Of a DNA stretch of 64,000 bases, positions 53,999 through 62,517 are shown piece by piece; the stretch's first letter is position 1, and every line of letters begins with the position of its first letter. The notes below the pieces were generated by a model. The model saw nothing but the letters and a program-made list of their open reading frames with translations, did no database searches and had not been told where the DNA came from. The stretch is from Streptomyces fructofermentans (GTDB lineage Bacteria > Actinomycetota > Actinomycetes > Streptomycetales > Streptomycetaceae). The stretch spans positions 18,840 through 82,839 of the forward strand of contig NZ_BMWD01000009.1 of assembly GCF_014651055.1 (NCBI RefSeq). Reading direction: 5' to 3'. A program made the position numbers and the translations under genes.

Positions 53999-56545
53999 GT
54001 GATCCGCCAGGACGCCCTCGACGTCCTGCCCGTGCGCGACGCGCTGCCCGCCCTCGGCGCGGCGCTGGACGAGCGCGGCACCGCCGTGCTCGTCGCGCCG
54101 CCCGGCACCGGCAAGACGACCCTCGTCCCGCTGGTGCTCGCCGGCCTCGTGGGCGGCGGGCCCGCCCGCCGCGTCGTCGTCGCCGAGCCCCGGCGGATCG
54201 CCGCCCGGGCCGCCGCGCGCCGGATGGCGTGGCTGCTCGGCGAGCGGACCGGAGAGAGCGTCGGCTACACCGTGCGCGGGGAGCGCGTCGTGGGGCCACG
54301 CGCGCGCGTGGAGGTCGTCACGACCGGCGTGCTGCTCCAGCGGCTGCAGCGCGACCAGGAGCTGACCGGCGTCGACGTGGTCGTGCTGGACGAGTGCCAC
54401 GAGCGCCACCTGGACGCCGACACCGTCGCGGCCTTCCTCCTCGACGTGCGGGCCGCGCTCCGGCCCGAGCTGCGGCTGGTGGCCGCCTCCGCGACGACCG
54501 ACGCCCAGGGGTGGGCGCGGCTCCTCGGCGACGCTCCGGTGGTCGAGGCGGCCGGCGTGTCGCATCCGGTGGAGGTGGTGTGGGCGCCGCCCGCGCGCCC
54601 GGTGCGCCCTCCGCACGGGATGCGTGTGGACCCCGTACTGCTCACGCACGTGGCGTCGGTGGTGCGGCGCGCGCTCGCCGAGCGCGAGGGGGACGTCCTG
54701 TGCTTCCTGCCGGGCGTCGGGGAGATCACGCGGGTCGCCGGGCAGCTCGGCGGGCTGCCCGGGGTCGAGGTGCTGCAGGTGCACGGCCGGGCGCCGGCGG
54801 CCGTGCAGGACGCCGTGCTCTCGGGCGGTACGGGGCGGCGGGTGGTCCTCGCGACCGCCGTCGCCGAGTCGTCGCTGACCGTCCCCGGGGTGCGGGTGGT
54901 GGTGGACTGCGGGCTGGCGCGCGAGCCCCGGGTGGACCACGCGCGCGGCCTCAGCGCCCTGACGACCGTACGGGCGTCGCAGGCGGCGGGCAGGCAGCGG
55001 GCCGGACGGGCGGGGCGGGAGGCACCCGGCGCGGTGTACCGGTGCTGGACGGAGGCGGAGGACGGACGGCTGCCGCGCTTCCCGGCGCCCGAGATCAAGG
55101 TGGCCGACCTGACGGCGTTCGCCCTCCAGGCGGCCTGCTGGGGCGATCCCGACGCCTCGGGGCTGGCGCTGCTGGACCCGCCGCCGTCCGGGGCCATGGC
55201 GGCCGCCCGTGGCGTCCTGGAGGCCATCGGCGCCGTCGACGCCGCCGGGCGCGCGGGCGAGCGCGGCATACGGATGTCGCGGCTCGGCCTCCATCCGCGG
55301 CTCGGGCGCGCCCTGCTGGACGCGGCGCCCTCCGCGGGCCGGGAGCGCGCCGCCGAGGTGGTGGCGCTGCTGAGCGAGGAGCCGCCGCGCGAGTACGGGG
55401 ACGACCTGGCGTCGGCCCTGCGGGCGGCACGGCGGGGCGCGGACGGGTACGCGGCCCGCTGGCGCACGGAGGTCCGCAGGCTGCGGACCGCGGCGGCACC
55501 CCGCGGCTCCTCCGACGGGCGCGCGCGCCCCGAGGGGCCCGGCCGGCCCGCGAGCGCCGACGGCTCGGGCGGCGACGACCGTGCCGCGGGACTCGTGGCC
55601 GCCCTCGCCTTCCCCGAGCGGGTCGCGAGAGCGCAGGGCGGCTCGTACCTGATGGTGTCGGGCACCCGGGCCGGACTCGGCGACGGGAGCGGCCTGCGCG
55701 ACGCCCCCTGGATCGCGGTCGCCGTCGCCGACCGGCCCGTCGGGTCGGGGCACGCGCGCGTGCGGCTCGGTGCGGTGATCGACGAGGGCGTCGCCCGCGC
55801 TGCCGCCTCCGCCCTGCACGGCGAGGGGGACGAGGTGCGCTGGGCCGACGGGGACGTGGTCGCGCGACGGGTCGAGCGGCTGGGAGCGGTCGAGCTGACG
55901 GTGCGGCCCCTGCGCGCCGCCGGACGCGGTGCCGTACGGAACGCGCTGCTCACGGGGTTGCGGGAGGAGGGCTTCGGCCTGCTCCGGTGGTCGCGGGACG
56001 CCGAGATGCTGCGGCAGCGGCTCGCGTTCCTGCACCACCGGCTCGGCGACCCGTGGCCCGACGTGTCGGACGACGCGCTGCACGCGCGCGTGGACGAGTG
56101 GCTCGAACCCGAACTGGGCCGGGCCTCGCGACGCGCCGATCTGGGCCGGATCGAGGCGGGGCAGGCCCTGAACCGCCTGCTTCCGTGGGCGTCCGGGCAG
56201 GCGTCCCGGCTGGACGAGCTGGCGCCCGAGCGCGTCGAGGTGCCGAGCGGGTCGAGGATCCGGGTCGACTACGCCGATCCCGAGCGGCCCGTGCTCGCGG
56301 TGAAGGTGCAGGAGATGTTCGGCGCCCGGGAGTCCCCCTCGCTCGCCGGGGTGCCCGTTCTCGTGCACCTGCTGTCGCCCGCCGGACGTCCGGCGGCCGT
56401 CACCTCCGACCTCGCGTCCTTCTGGAAGGACGGCTACCGGGGCGTACGGGCGGAACTGCGCGGGCGCTACCCGAAGCACCCCTGGCCCGAGGACCCGGCG
56501 ACGGCCGCGCCCACCCGGCACACGAAGGCCCGCCTGAACCGCTGA
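53999..56545 (+). CDS. hrpB: ATP-dependent helicase HrpB
   Basis: DEAH-box RNA helicase-like protein of 848 residues. Motif I APPGTGKTTLVPL (residues ~35-47), Ia EPRRIAARAAARRMAWLLGE, motif II as DECHERHLDAD (~132), motif III SATTDAQ, then FLPGVGEITRVAGQL, motif V ATAVAESSLTVPGVRVV and motif VI RQRAGRAGR (~337). The HA2/WH region and the C-terminal HrpB domain (PERPVLAVKVQEMFGARESP; YPKHPWPEDP at the end) complete the family layout. The precise substrate is unknown. GTG 53999 starts 5 bp after the methyltransferase stop, so they are probably cotranscribed. Confidence 0.95.
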   Translation: MIRQDALDVLPVRDALPALGAALDERGTAVLVAPPGTGKTTLVPLVLAGLVGGGPARRVVVAEPRRIAARAAARRMAWLLGERTGESVGYTVRGERVVGPRARVEVVTTGVLLQRLQRDQELTGVDVVVLDECHERHLDADTVAAFLLDVRAALRPELRLVAASATTDAQGWARLLGDAPVVEAAGVSHPVEVVWAPPARPVRPPHGMRVDPVLLTHVASVVRRALAEREGDVLCFLPGVGEITRVAGQLGGLPGVEVLQVHGRAPAAVQDAVLSGGTGRRVVLATAVAESSLTVPGVRVVVDCGLAREPRVDHARGLSALTTVRASQAAGRQRAGRAGREAPGAVYRCWTEAEDGRLPRFPAPEIKVADLTAFALQAACWGDPDASGLALLDPPPSGAMAAARGVLEAIGAVDAAGRAGERGIRMSRLGLHPRLGRALLDAAPSAGRERAAEVVALLSEEPPREYGDDLASALRAARRGADGYAARWRTEVRRLRTAAAPRGSSDGRARPEGPGRPASADGSGGDDRAAGLVAALAFPERVARAQGGSYLMVSGTRAGLGDGSGLRDAPWIAVAVADRPVGSGHARVRLGAVIDEGVARAAASALHGEGDEVRWADGDVVARRVERLGAVELTVRPLRAAGRGAVRNALLTGLREEGFGLLRWSRDAEMLRQRLAFLHHRLGDPWPDVSDDALHARVDEWLEPELGRASRRADLGRIEAGQALNRLLPWASGQASRLDELAPERVEVPSGSRIRVDYADPERPVLAVKVQEMFGARESPSLAGVPVLVHLLSPAGRPAAVTSDLASFWKDGYRGVRAELRGRYPKHPWPEDPATAAPTRHTKARLNR

Positions 56546-56551
56546 CAGGTC

Positions 56552-56582
56552 GCCGCGCCTCCCGCTCGGGCGGGGCGCGGCG
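56552..56582 (+). terminator. Probable terminator after hrpB
   Basis: GCCGCGCC pairs with GGCGCGGC, continued after a one-base bulge by CCCG/CGGG, around a short loop, beginning a few bases after the hrpB stop. It is the only strong stem there. The remaining bases to 56767 hold no gene. Confidence 0.5.
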
Positions 56583-56767
56583 GTCGCCGGGCCGGTCCGG
56601 CCCTGTCCGTACGGCGCCGTCGGTGCGGGCATGCGCTGCCGTGCCGGCCTGTTCCTCCCGGGCCCCAGGGACGTTCCGGGCGTGCCCGGGGGTCTCCGGG
56701 GCCTGTCCAGGGACCGGGCCGGGGGCCGTTCGGGGCCGGTCCCTGTCCGACGTTCCCGCGGTCGCGG

Positions 56768-57760
56768 TCAGGCGCCGACGGGTTCCGGTTCGCGGTCCTG
56801 CGCGGGCGCCGGGCCGCCCGGGCGGCGGCCGCGCGCCTCCAGGTAGAGGGAGAGCGACAGCAGTCCGACACCCAGGACGAGGAAGCCCCAGGGCAGGTAC
56901 GAGGTCATCAGCAGGACGGCGACGCGCTGGGACTCGACCAGGTCGACGGTGGAGCGGATGTAGTCCTCGCGCATCTTCACGTGGCCGGCGAACGCCGTCA
57001 CCTTGTCGCGGCCGCCCAGGAGGGTGCCGCCTCGCAGTTCCTCGCGGTGGATCTCCTCCCCGTAGACGGGCGCCCCGGTGACGGGCTCGACCCAGAACTT
57101 GCGCACGGTGGTGTACCAGCGGGTCGTGCCCGTCTCCGCCACCGACTCCGGGGTGATGCCCTCGACGGGCATGATCTTCGGGAAGGGCACCTTGGTCCAG
57201 GGGATGGTCTGCTCGAAGTAGTAGACCTCCACGCCCCGGAAGTCCTCGGTGCCCTTGTAGTGGATGGGCGCCGTGATGCGGGCCTGTGCGTCGAAGTACT
57301 CGTAGTCCCGCTTCTCGGTCAGGAAGGGCCACTTGAACTCCAGGCCCTCGCGCCGGACGGGCGTGCCGTCGACCGACTCCCCGGTGGCGTGGACCGGTTC
57401 CTGCGTGTGCGCGTCGAAGATGTAGCGCTCGGGGAACTTGGAGACCATCTCGCCGTCGGGGCCCTGGACGTAGGAGAGGCCGTCCCAGACGACGACGTCC
57501 CGGCCCGCGGTCCGCTCTATGCGTTCGGAGGCCTCCACGTTGCCCTTGAGGGTCTGCACGACCGTGATCCTGTCGACCTTCTCGGCCTTCATCGTGCCGT
57601 AGTCGAGGAGGGTGGCGTCCTTCGCCTCCAGGACCATGTCCTGGTACTGGCCGGCCGGGACCTTGGCCAGCCGCGGGAAGGCGTACCAGCGCAGCAGCGG
57701 GGACAGCGCCGCGAAGAACACGGCGAGGGCGAGCAGGATCAGACTGGCCTTGCGGCGCAT
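56768..57760 (-). CDS. DUF3068 membrane-anchored protein
   Basis: A 330-residue actinobacterial DUF3068 (PorA-like) protein: N-terminal signal anchor (SLILLALAVFFAALSPLLRW, residues ~5-25), a large extracytoplasmic beta domain (LLDYGTMKAEKVDRITVVQT; VWDGLSYVQGPDGEMVSKFP; FRGVEVYYFEQTIPWTKVPF) and a C-terminal membrane helix (VLLMTSYLPWGFLVLGVGLL) with a short cytoplasmic tail. Function unknown; the envelope is the likely site. ATG 57760 follows AGGGAGG. A tiny membrane protein gene precedes it. Confidence 0.9.
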   Translation of the reverse strand: MRRKASLILLALAVFFAALSPLLRWYAFPRLAKVPAGQYQDMVLEAKDATLLDYGTMKAEKVDRITVVQTLKGNVEASERIERTAGRDVVVWDGLSYVQGPDGEMVSKFPERYIFDAHTQEPVHATGESVDGTPVRREGLEFKWPFLTEKRDYEYFDAQARITAPIHYKGTEDFRGVEVYYFEQTIPWTKVPFPKIMPVEGITPESVAETGTTRWYTTVRKFWVEPVTGAPVYGEEIHREELRGGTLLGGRDKVTAFAGHVKMREDYIRSTVDLVESQRVAVLLMTSYLPWGFLVLGVGLLSLSLYLEARGRRPGGPAPAQDREPEPVGA

Positions 57761-57781
57761 CGCGGCGGCCCTCCCTGTGCG

Positions 57782-57916
57782 TTACGGGTGGCTGGGAACG
57801 GTGGTGAGCAGCGGCTCGGGTGACGTCTCACCCGTCGGCGAACCGAGCGCCGTGATGGCGAGGACCAGCGCGAACGCGAGGGCGAGACCGGTCGCGGCGG
57901 CGATCAGAGCACGCAT
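57782..57916 (-). CDS. Small membrane/secreted peptide (44 aa)
   Basis: ATG 57916 is preceded by GGGAGG with five-base spacing. The 44-residue product starts MRALIAAATGLALAFALV, continues as one hydrophobic helix to about residue 26, and ends in a polar tail (SPTGETSPEPLLTTVPSHP). It resembles the short SPW_0924-type proteins I recall from streptomycete annotations. It lies 21 bp upstream of the DUF3068 start, so the pair is probably an operon. Function unknown. Confidence 0.82.
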   Translation of the reverse strand: MRALIAAATGLALAFALVLAITALGSPTGETSPEPLLTTVPSHP

Positions 57917-58004
57917 ACGGGCCTCCCGGCACGGCGAACTGATACATCGTCAGGTCGGGCACCGTAGCAACGGGCGGGCGAGATGAGAACACGTCGCACA
58001 CGCA

Positions 58005-58039
58005 CTGCGGGCCCCTCCCGGTGTGGGAGGGGCCCGCAG
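58005..58039. terminator. Terminator of the lytic transglycosylase gene
   Basis: A perfect 15-bp stem, CTGCGGGCCCCTCCC (58005-58019) with GGGAGGGGCCCGCAG (58025-58039), and a 5-nt loop, 52 bp beyond the transglycosylase stop on the minus strand. Confidence 0.85.
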
Positions 58040-58091
58040 GGGGACGGGTCGCCCCGAAGGAGCAGGGCCCGCCTTCGGACGTGTGCGCGGG

Positions 58092-59774
58092 TCAGGACCC
58101 GGCGGCCGCGACCGTGAGTTCGACGGTGAGGGTGGCGCCGCCGCTGGTGGTGATGCGCAGCAGGTACGTGCCGGCGGTGTCGTCGGCGTACAGCTCCGGC
58201 AGCTTCAGCAGGCCGTCCTTGTCGGTGGTGAGGCCGGTGAGGGTGCGTACGGGCTTGTCGTCGGCGCCCTTGAAGTAGGGGCCCTTGTCGTTCTCGGTGG
58301 CGTCGTCGGCGGCCTTGACGAGGGTGGCGGTGGCCTCGACGCCGTCCGCGACGGCGTCCTTGTAGGTGGCCTTCACCTCGACGCGTTCCGCGAACTCGCC
58401 GCCCGGGACGCAGGTCAGGGGCGCGTCGCCGGTGCGGACGAGGGCGTCGGCCTGGCGCGCGGTGACGGTGGCGGTGTAGTCGAGCCCGGGCAGGGTGCGT
58501 CCCACGACGGTGACGCGGACCGTGAAGCCGCCGGTCTTCTCACCGGCCTGGAGGGCGGGCGCGGTGGCCACGCCGGTGGTCTTGGTGACGACCGTGGCGA
58601 CCTTCTCCCCGCCCGTGAAGGCGGCGTCGGTGTCACCGATGATCGTGAACCGGACGCGGACCTTCCCGACGGCCTTGCCCGCCTCGGTCTCGGTGCGGGC
58701 CGTGATCTTCTCGCCGAAGGTGTCGCCCGCGGTCGCGGTGAGCTTCCCGGTGCCCGCGTCCTCCAGGTGGTCCACCGTCTCGGTGGGCGTGGGGTCGGGC
58801 GTCGCCGGCGGCTTCGGCGTGGCGGGCGGCTTGGGCGTCGCGGGCGGCTTCGGCGTGGCGGGCGGCTTCGGCGTCGGGGTGCCGCCACCGGGCGGCCGGG
58901 AGGCGGGCGGCGTGGAATCGGGGCTCGCCCCGGCGCCGTCGTCGCTGCGGTCCGTGGGCAGCGTGCCGGTGCCGTCGGGCACCTCGTGGACGCCCTTTCG
59001 GTAGTACTCCAGCCACGTCAGGACCGTGTTGAGGTACTCCGTCGAGTGGTTGTAGCTGAGGATCGCCTTGTGCAGGTCCTCGCGGGTCGACAGGTCCCAG
59101 CCGAACCGGCACAGGTAGCCGCCCGCGGCGAGGGCCGCGTCGTAGATGTTGTTGGGGTCCTTCTTGCCGTCGCCGTTGCCGTCGCGGCCGGACCACGCCC
59201 AGGTGGAGGGGATGAACTGCATCGGTCCGACGGCGCGGTCGTGGGTGGTGTCCCCGTCGTACGCGCCGTCGTCGGTGTCGGTGATCCGCGCGAAGCCGTT
59301 GCCGTTGAGGACCGGGCCGAGGATCGGGGAGAGCGTGGTGCCGTCGGCGTCGACCCGGCCGCCGCGCGCCTGGCCCGACTCGACCTTGCCGATCGCGGCG
59401 AGGAGCTGCCAGGGCAGGTTGCAGCCCGGCTTCGACTCCCGCAGCGCCGCCTCGGCCTTCTTGTACGCGTCGAGCACGGTCGCCGGGATGCCGCCCTCCG
59501 TGTCGCCCGTGGAGGCGTCGGGGGTGCCTGAACCCGTGCCCGCACTGGGCGTCGCGGTGGGGCTGTTGAGCGGCGGAAGGTCCGTGTAGTACGGCGAGTT
59601 GCCGGTAGCGCTGTCGCTCGCGTCGCCCGACGACTGGGAGCCGGTGCTCTGTCTGCCCTGCGCGGTGTCGGTCACTCCGGGGGCCTGGGACGCGGAAAGG
59701 GCCGCCACCGCGACCGCGGCCACGGCGGTGGTCGCGGCCCCCTTGACGACCCGCCTGCCGAATTGCGCCGCCAT
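58092..59774 (-). CDS. Secreted lytic murein transglycosylase with C-terminal Ig-like modules
   Basis: A 560-residue exported cell-wall enzyme. A signal peptide (residues ~1-30) is followed by a Ser/Thr linker, then a lytic transglycosylase/SLT-like domain: LPWQLLAAIGKVESGQARGG with the catalytic Glu (near residue 132), RAVGPMQFIPSTWAWSGRDG and PNNIYDAALAAGGYLCRFGW. A Pro-rich stalk with four PKPPAT repeats leads to two Ig-like segments (TATAGDTFGEKITARTETEA; DDTAGTYLLRITTSGGATLT). It cleaves peptidoglycan glycan strands; the repeats suggest surface display or sugar binding. ATG 59774 follows GGGAGGGG at distance. Confidence 0.92.
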   Translation of the reverse strand: MAAQFGRRVVKGAATTAVAAVAVAALSASQAPGVTDTAQGRQSTGSQSSGDASDSATGNSPYYTDLPPLNSPTATPSAGTGSGTPDASTGDTEGGIPATVLDAYKKAEAALRESKPGCNLPWQLLAAIGKVESGQARGGRVDADGTTLSPILGPVLNGNGFARITDTDDGAYDGDTTHDRAVGPMQFIPSTWAWSGRDGNGDGKKDPNNIYDAALAAGGYLCRFGWDLSTREDLHKAILSYNHSTEYLNTVLTWLEYYRKGVHEVPDGTGTLPTDRSDDGAGASPDSTPPASRPPGGGTPTPKPPATPKPPATPKPPATPKPPATPDPTPTETVDHLEDAGTGKLTATAGDTFGEKITARTETEAGKAVGKVRVRFTIIGDTDAAFTGGEKVATVVTKTTGVATAPALQAGEKTGGFTVRVTVVGRTLPGLDYTATVTARQADALVRTGDAPLTCVPGGEFAERVEVKATYKDAVADGVEATATLVKAADDATENDKGPYFKGADDKPVRTLTGLTTDKDGLLKLPELYADDTAGTYLLRITTSGGATLTVELTVAAAGS

Positions 59775-60043
59775 TGAGTGAACCCCTCCCGTGGACGATC
59801 TTCTCGCGCTCCGCGCGTTCTCCTGTTGTCAGACCGCACTCCCCAGCGCGGCAACCCAGGCGACCCTACGACAACTTCCGCCGCGCAGACACCTGTTCGT
59901 GCCCGGTTTTCACCGGTTGGCCACATCGCGTTCTCCTGCCCGGGCGAACGCGGGCCATGCCGCCGTCCTCCCGCATACTGGGCGTCACCGATCAAGGAGT
60001 GATCAGACCGCGGGGCGGTCAACATCGTTCACCGGGAGACCAG

Positions 60044-60898
60044 TTGCCGTTCACACTCAGCCACGCCGCCGCCGTGCTGCCCGCGATGCGCACCGACGGC
60101 ACCGGCCGGGGCCGACTGGTGCCGGCGGTCCTGCTGGCCGGATCGTTCGCGCCCGACACGACCTACTACGCGGCGAGCGCGCTGCCCGCCGCCATGGGGT
60201 TCGGCGATGTCACGCACTCGTTCCCCGGAGTGCTGACGGTCGACGTGCTCATCGCGTGGACGCTCGTGGGCGCGTGGCTGGTACTGCGCGAACCGCTGGT
60301 GGCACTGCTGCCGCGGAACCGTCAGGGACGCGTCGGGGCGCTGGTGCGCTGCGGGGCCCCGCGGGCGCCGATCCGGCCGTCGGCGGCACTGTGGTGGTAC
60401 GTGTCCGCCGTGCTCGGCGCGCTGACCCACGTGGTGTGGGACGCGTTCACGCATCTCGACCGGTGGGGCATGCGGATCTTCCCTGTACTCGGCCGGGAGA
60501 TCGCGGGCTCGCCGCTGTACTGGTACCTGCAGTACGGGGGTTCCGCGGTGGCCGCCGTGGTGATCGCGGCCTTCGCGGTCGTCGCCCTGCGACGGCAGCA
60601 CGCCGCGGAACCGGTGGGCGTGCCGGTGCTCTCGCGCCGGGACCGGTGGCTCGCCGCCGCCTTGCTCGGTGGCTGTGCCGCTGTGGCGGCGGTGCAGCGG
60701 GCGGTGCACTGGTGGGAGTACTGGGGCGCGAGGGCCAAGCCCTGGGAGCTGATCCCCACCGTGTGCTTCGGGGCGGGTGCGGGTCTGGCCGTCGGCCTCG
60801 CGGTCTACGCCGTCGCGGTCAGGTTGCGTCGCCCCTCTCCACCCGCGCCCGCCCCGGCGATGCCCCACGCGGAACCGAGCCGGCCGTCCGCACGCTGA
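60044..60898 (+). CDS. DUF4184 membrane protein
   Basis: A 284-residue membrane protein starting with the family's invariant-looking PFTLSHAAAVLPAMR. Six or so helices follow, with LLAGSFAPDTTYYAASALPA, THSFPGVLTVDVLIAWTLVG and ALTHVVWDAFTHLDRWGMRI; the conserved His/Asp pairs suggest a metal-dependent hydrolase, but function is not established. The start is TTG 60044, where GGGAG lies five bases upstream and the protein begins exactly at the conserved N terminus; upstream ATGs would add unrelated residues. Confidence 0.88.
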   Translation: MPFTLSHAAAVLPAMRTDGTGRGRLVPAVLLAGSFAPDTTYYAASALPAAMGFGDVTHSFPGVLTVDVLIAWTLVGAWLVLREPLVALLPRNRQGRVGALVRCGAPRAPIRPSAALWWYVSAVLGALTHVVWDAFTHLDRWGMRIFPVLGREIAGSPLYWYLQYGGSAVAAVVIAAFAVVALRRQHAAEPVGVPVLSRRDRWLAAALLGGCAAVAAVQRAVHWWEYWGARAKPWELIPTVCFGAGAGLAVGLAVYAVAVRLRRPSPPAPAPAMPHAEPSRPSAR

Positions 60899-61229
60899 TC
60901 GGAGGCGGGGCGGCGCTCGGGGCGCCCCTTACGGGATCTGCGTTCAGGGGCGCCTGAGCACGGCTCGCGGCTCGCGGCAGGCATCCGGTGAACCGCACCT
61001 TGCGACGCGACCCGCGGGTCAGTGCCCGCGAGCGGCGGCTCGCAGTCGGTGCACGACCGGTGGCGGTGCACGACCCGTCACGGTTCACGACCGGTCACGG
61101 CTACCGCCTGTCACGGTTCACGACCGGTGACGGCCACGACCGATGGCCGTCACCGGCTGGTGCCCGTCCACGGCTGGTGGCTCGCATCGGGCGCCGGCGT
61201 GCGGGCGGGACTACGCGGCGGAACGTTCC
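60899..61229. repeat. Gene-free stretch with degenerate CACGACCGGTSACGG repeats
   Basis: Between 61050 and 61170 the words GTTCACGACCGGT, CACGACCCGTCACGG and close variants recur about six times at irregular 15-25 bp steps. No gene is evident. It lies just downstream of the secreted protein gene on the other strand and of the DUF4184 gene. Confidence 0.65.
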
Positions 61230-61916
61230 TCAGGGTGTCCCCAGGCGCAGCCGGTCGGCGCCGGTGCTGCTGGCGAGTGTCCGGTGGCCGCCCGGCCCGA
61301 AGGTGGCGGCCCGGGTACGGACGGCGGCGAGGAAACCGCTCAGGTAGCTGTGCGCCAGGTCCGCCCACAGCCGCCAGACCGTCTCGTCGTCGGCGCCGGC
61401 GATCGTGGGGCGCGGGTACGCGGTCGCCCGGCCGGTGAGCCTGCGACCCAGGTGCCCGACCCGCCACAGCAGCCCTTCGCCGACGAGTGTCCCGGCGGGA
61501 CCGGAGGAGTCGTCCTGCCGCTCGGCGGCCAGCTCACAACTGGGCCCGGCGTCGTCGCGCAGCGCGACCGAGATCGTGCCGTCCTCGGCGGACATGGCCG
61601 CCCGGATGTCGCGGGCCAGCCTCGCGGCCGGGTCGCCGGGGTGCGGGGCGTGGCAGACGGGGATGTCGATCGGGGCGAAACGGTCCGCGGTGTCCACCGG
61701 TGCCTGCCAGGCGGTGGGACCGACCGGGACGCGCCTTCTGGTCGTACCGGTCGGGATTCTCGGGCTGGCCGCGCTGGCCGAGGCGGCGGGTGCCGGGCCG
61801 AGGAGCGCCGAGGCGAGGGCCGCGACGAGTGCCGTGCGACAGTCGCGTACGTACCTCGCGTGCCGGTTGCGGCGCGCTGACCGCGCACGCCGTATCTGCC
61901 GTATGTGAGGACCCAT
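61230..61916 (-). CDS. Secreted hypothetical protein
   Basis: A 228-residue protein with a long basic leader (MGPHIRQIRRARSARRNRHA) followed by the signal helix TALVAALASALLGPAPAASA, so probably exported (cleavage near residue 50). The mature part contains IDIPVCHAPHPGDPAARLAR, ISVALRDDAGPSCELAAERQ and WRLWADLAHSYLSGFLAAVR; the two cysteines may form a disulfide. I recognise no family. ATG 61916 has AGGA seven bases upstream. Codon bias supports it being real. Confidence 0.7.
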   Translation of the reverse strand: MGPHIRQIRRARSARRNRHARYVRDCRTALVAALASALLGPAPAASASAASPRIPTGTTRRRVPVGPTAWQAPVDTADRFAPIDIPVCHAPHPGDPAARLARDIRAAMSAEDGTISVALRDDAGPSCELAAERQDDSSGPAGTLVGEGLLWRVGHLGRRLTGRATAYPRPTIAGADDETVWRLWADLAHSYLSGFLAAVRTRAATFGPGGHRTLASSTGADRLRLGTP

Positions 61917-62517
61917 GTCCGCATCCTGGGGGCGTGCCCGGCGGGTGGCTCCCGGTCGGGGGCCACGCGAGTGACGGCCCCGCCACAGCGGGGCGACCGG
62001 GCCGTGCGGCGAGAACTGCCGGGCGCCTGGGAGCGGCGGCAGACGGACCCGCCACGTCGGGAAGGTCCCGGGCCGGGCGAGCAGACCTGCCGGGCGGCGG
62101 GCAGCAGGGGCAGCGGCCCGACGGGAAGCCATGGAGCATCGCGGGCAACGAGCCCGCGGCCCGCGGCCCTGCCCGTCGCGGGCCTCCCTCGGGCGGAGGC
62201 CCGCTGGTGGCCGGACACCGGTCGCCGCAGGTTCGAGCCCCGCCCCCCGTCCCCGGAGGGCCGGCGGGCGGGCGACGACAGCCGGCGACCGCCCACCCAC
62301 GGGCACAGCACCTCACCGTGCAACCGGACCACCCGCGCGCACCCCGCCCGGGGCCGACTACCCGGCCCCGCGACCCCGCCGGCGGGGCGCGCCGCGGGCG
62401 GGCACCCGTACGGCGGAAACCGCAGCCCGCAGCGGAGCCGTGCCGCGCCACGAGGGCGCGCCGCGTCCGGCACCACGTGCCGGTCCCCCGGGGCCGGGAC
62501 CCCGGGAGAGGCCGGCG
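61917..62517. other. 601-bp gene-free stretch downstream of polA
   Basis: Extremely GC-rich with no convincing gene. GCCGGGCGAGCA-type stems near 62070-62100 might end the polA transcript, but no clean hairpin stands out. The promoter of the secreted protein gene should be within the first ~150 bp on the minus strand. Confidence 0.5.

Noticed and set aside
59775..60040. ydaO-type (c-di-AMP) riboswitch before the lytic transglycosylase
   Set aside because: Cell-wall hydrolase genes of actinomycetes often carry one, but I could not find its conserved segments in this leader.
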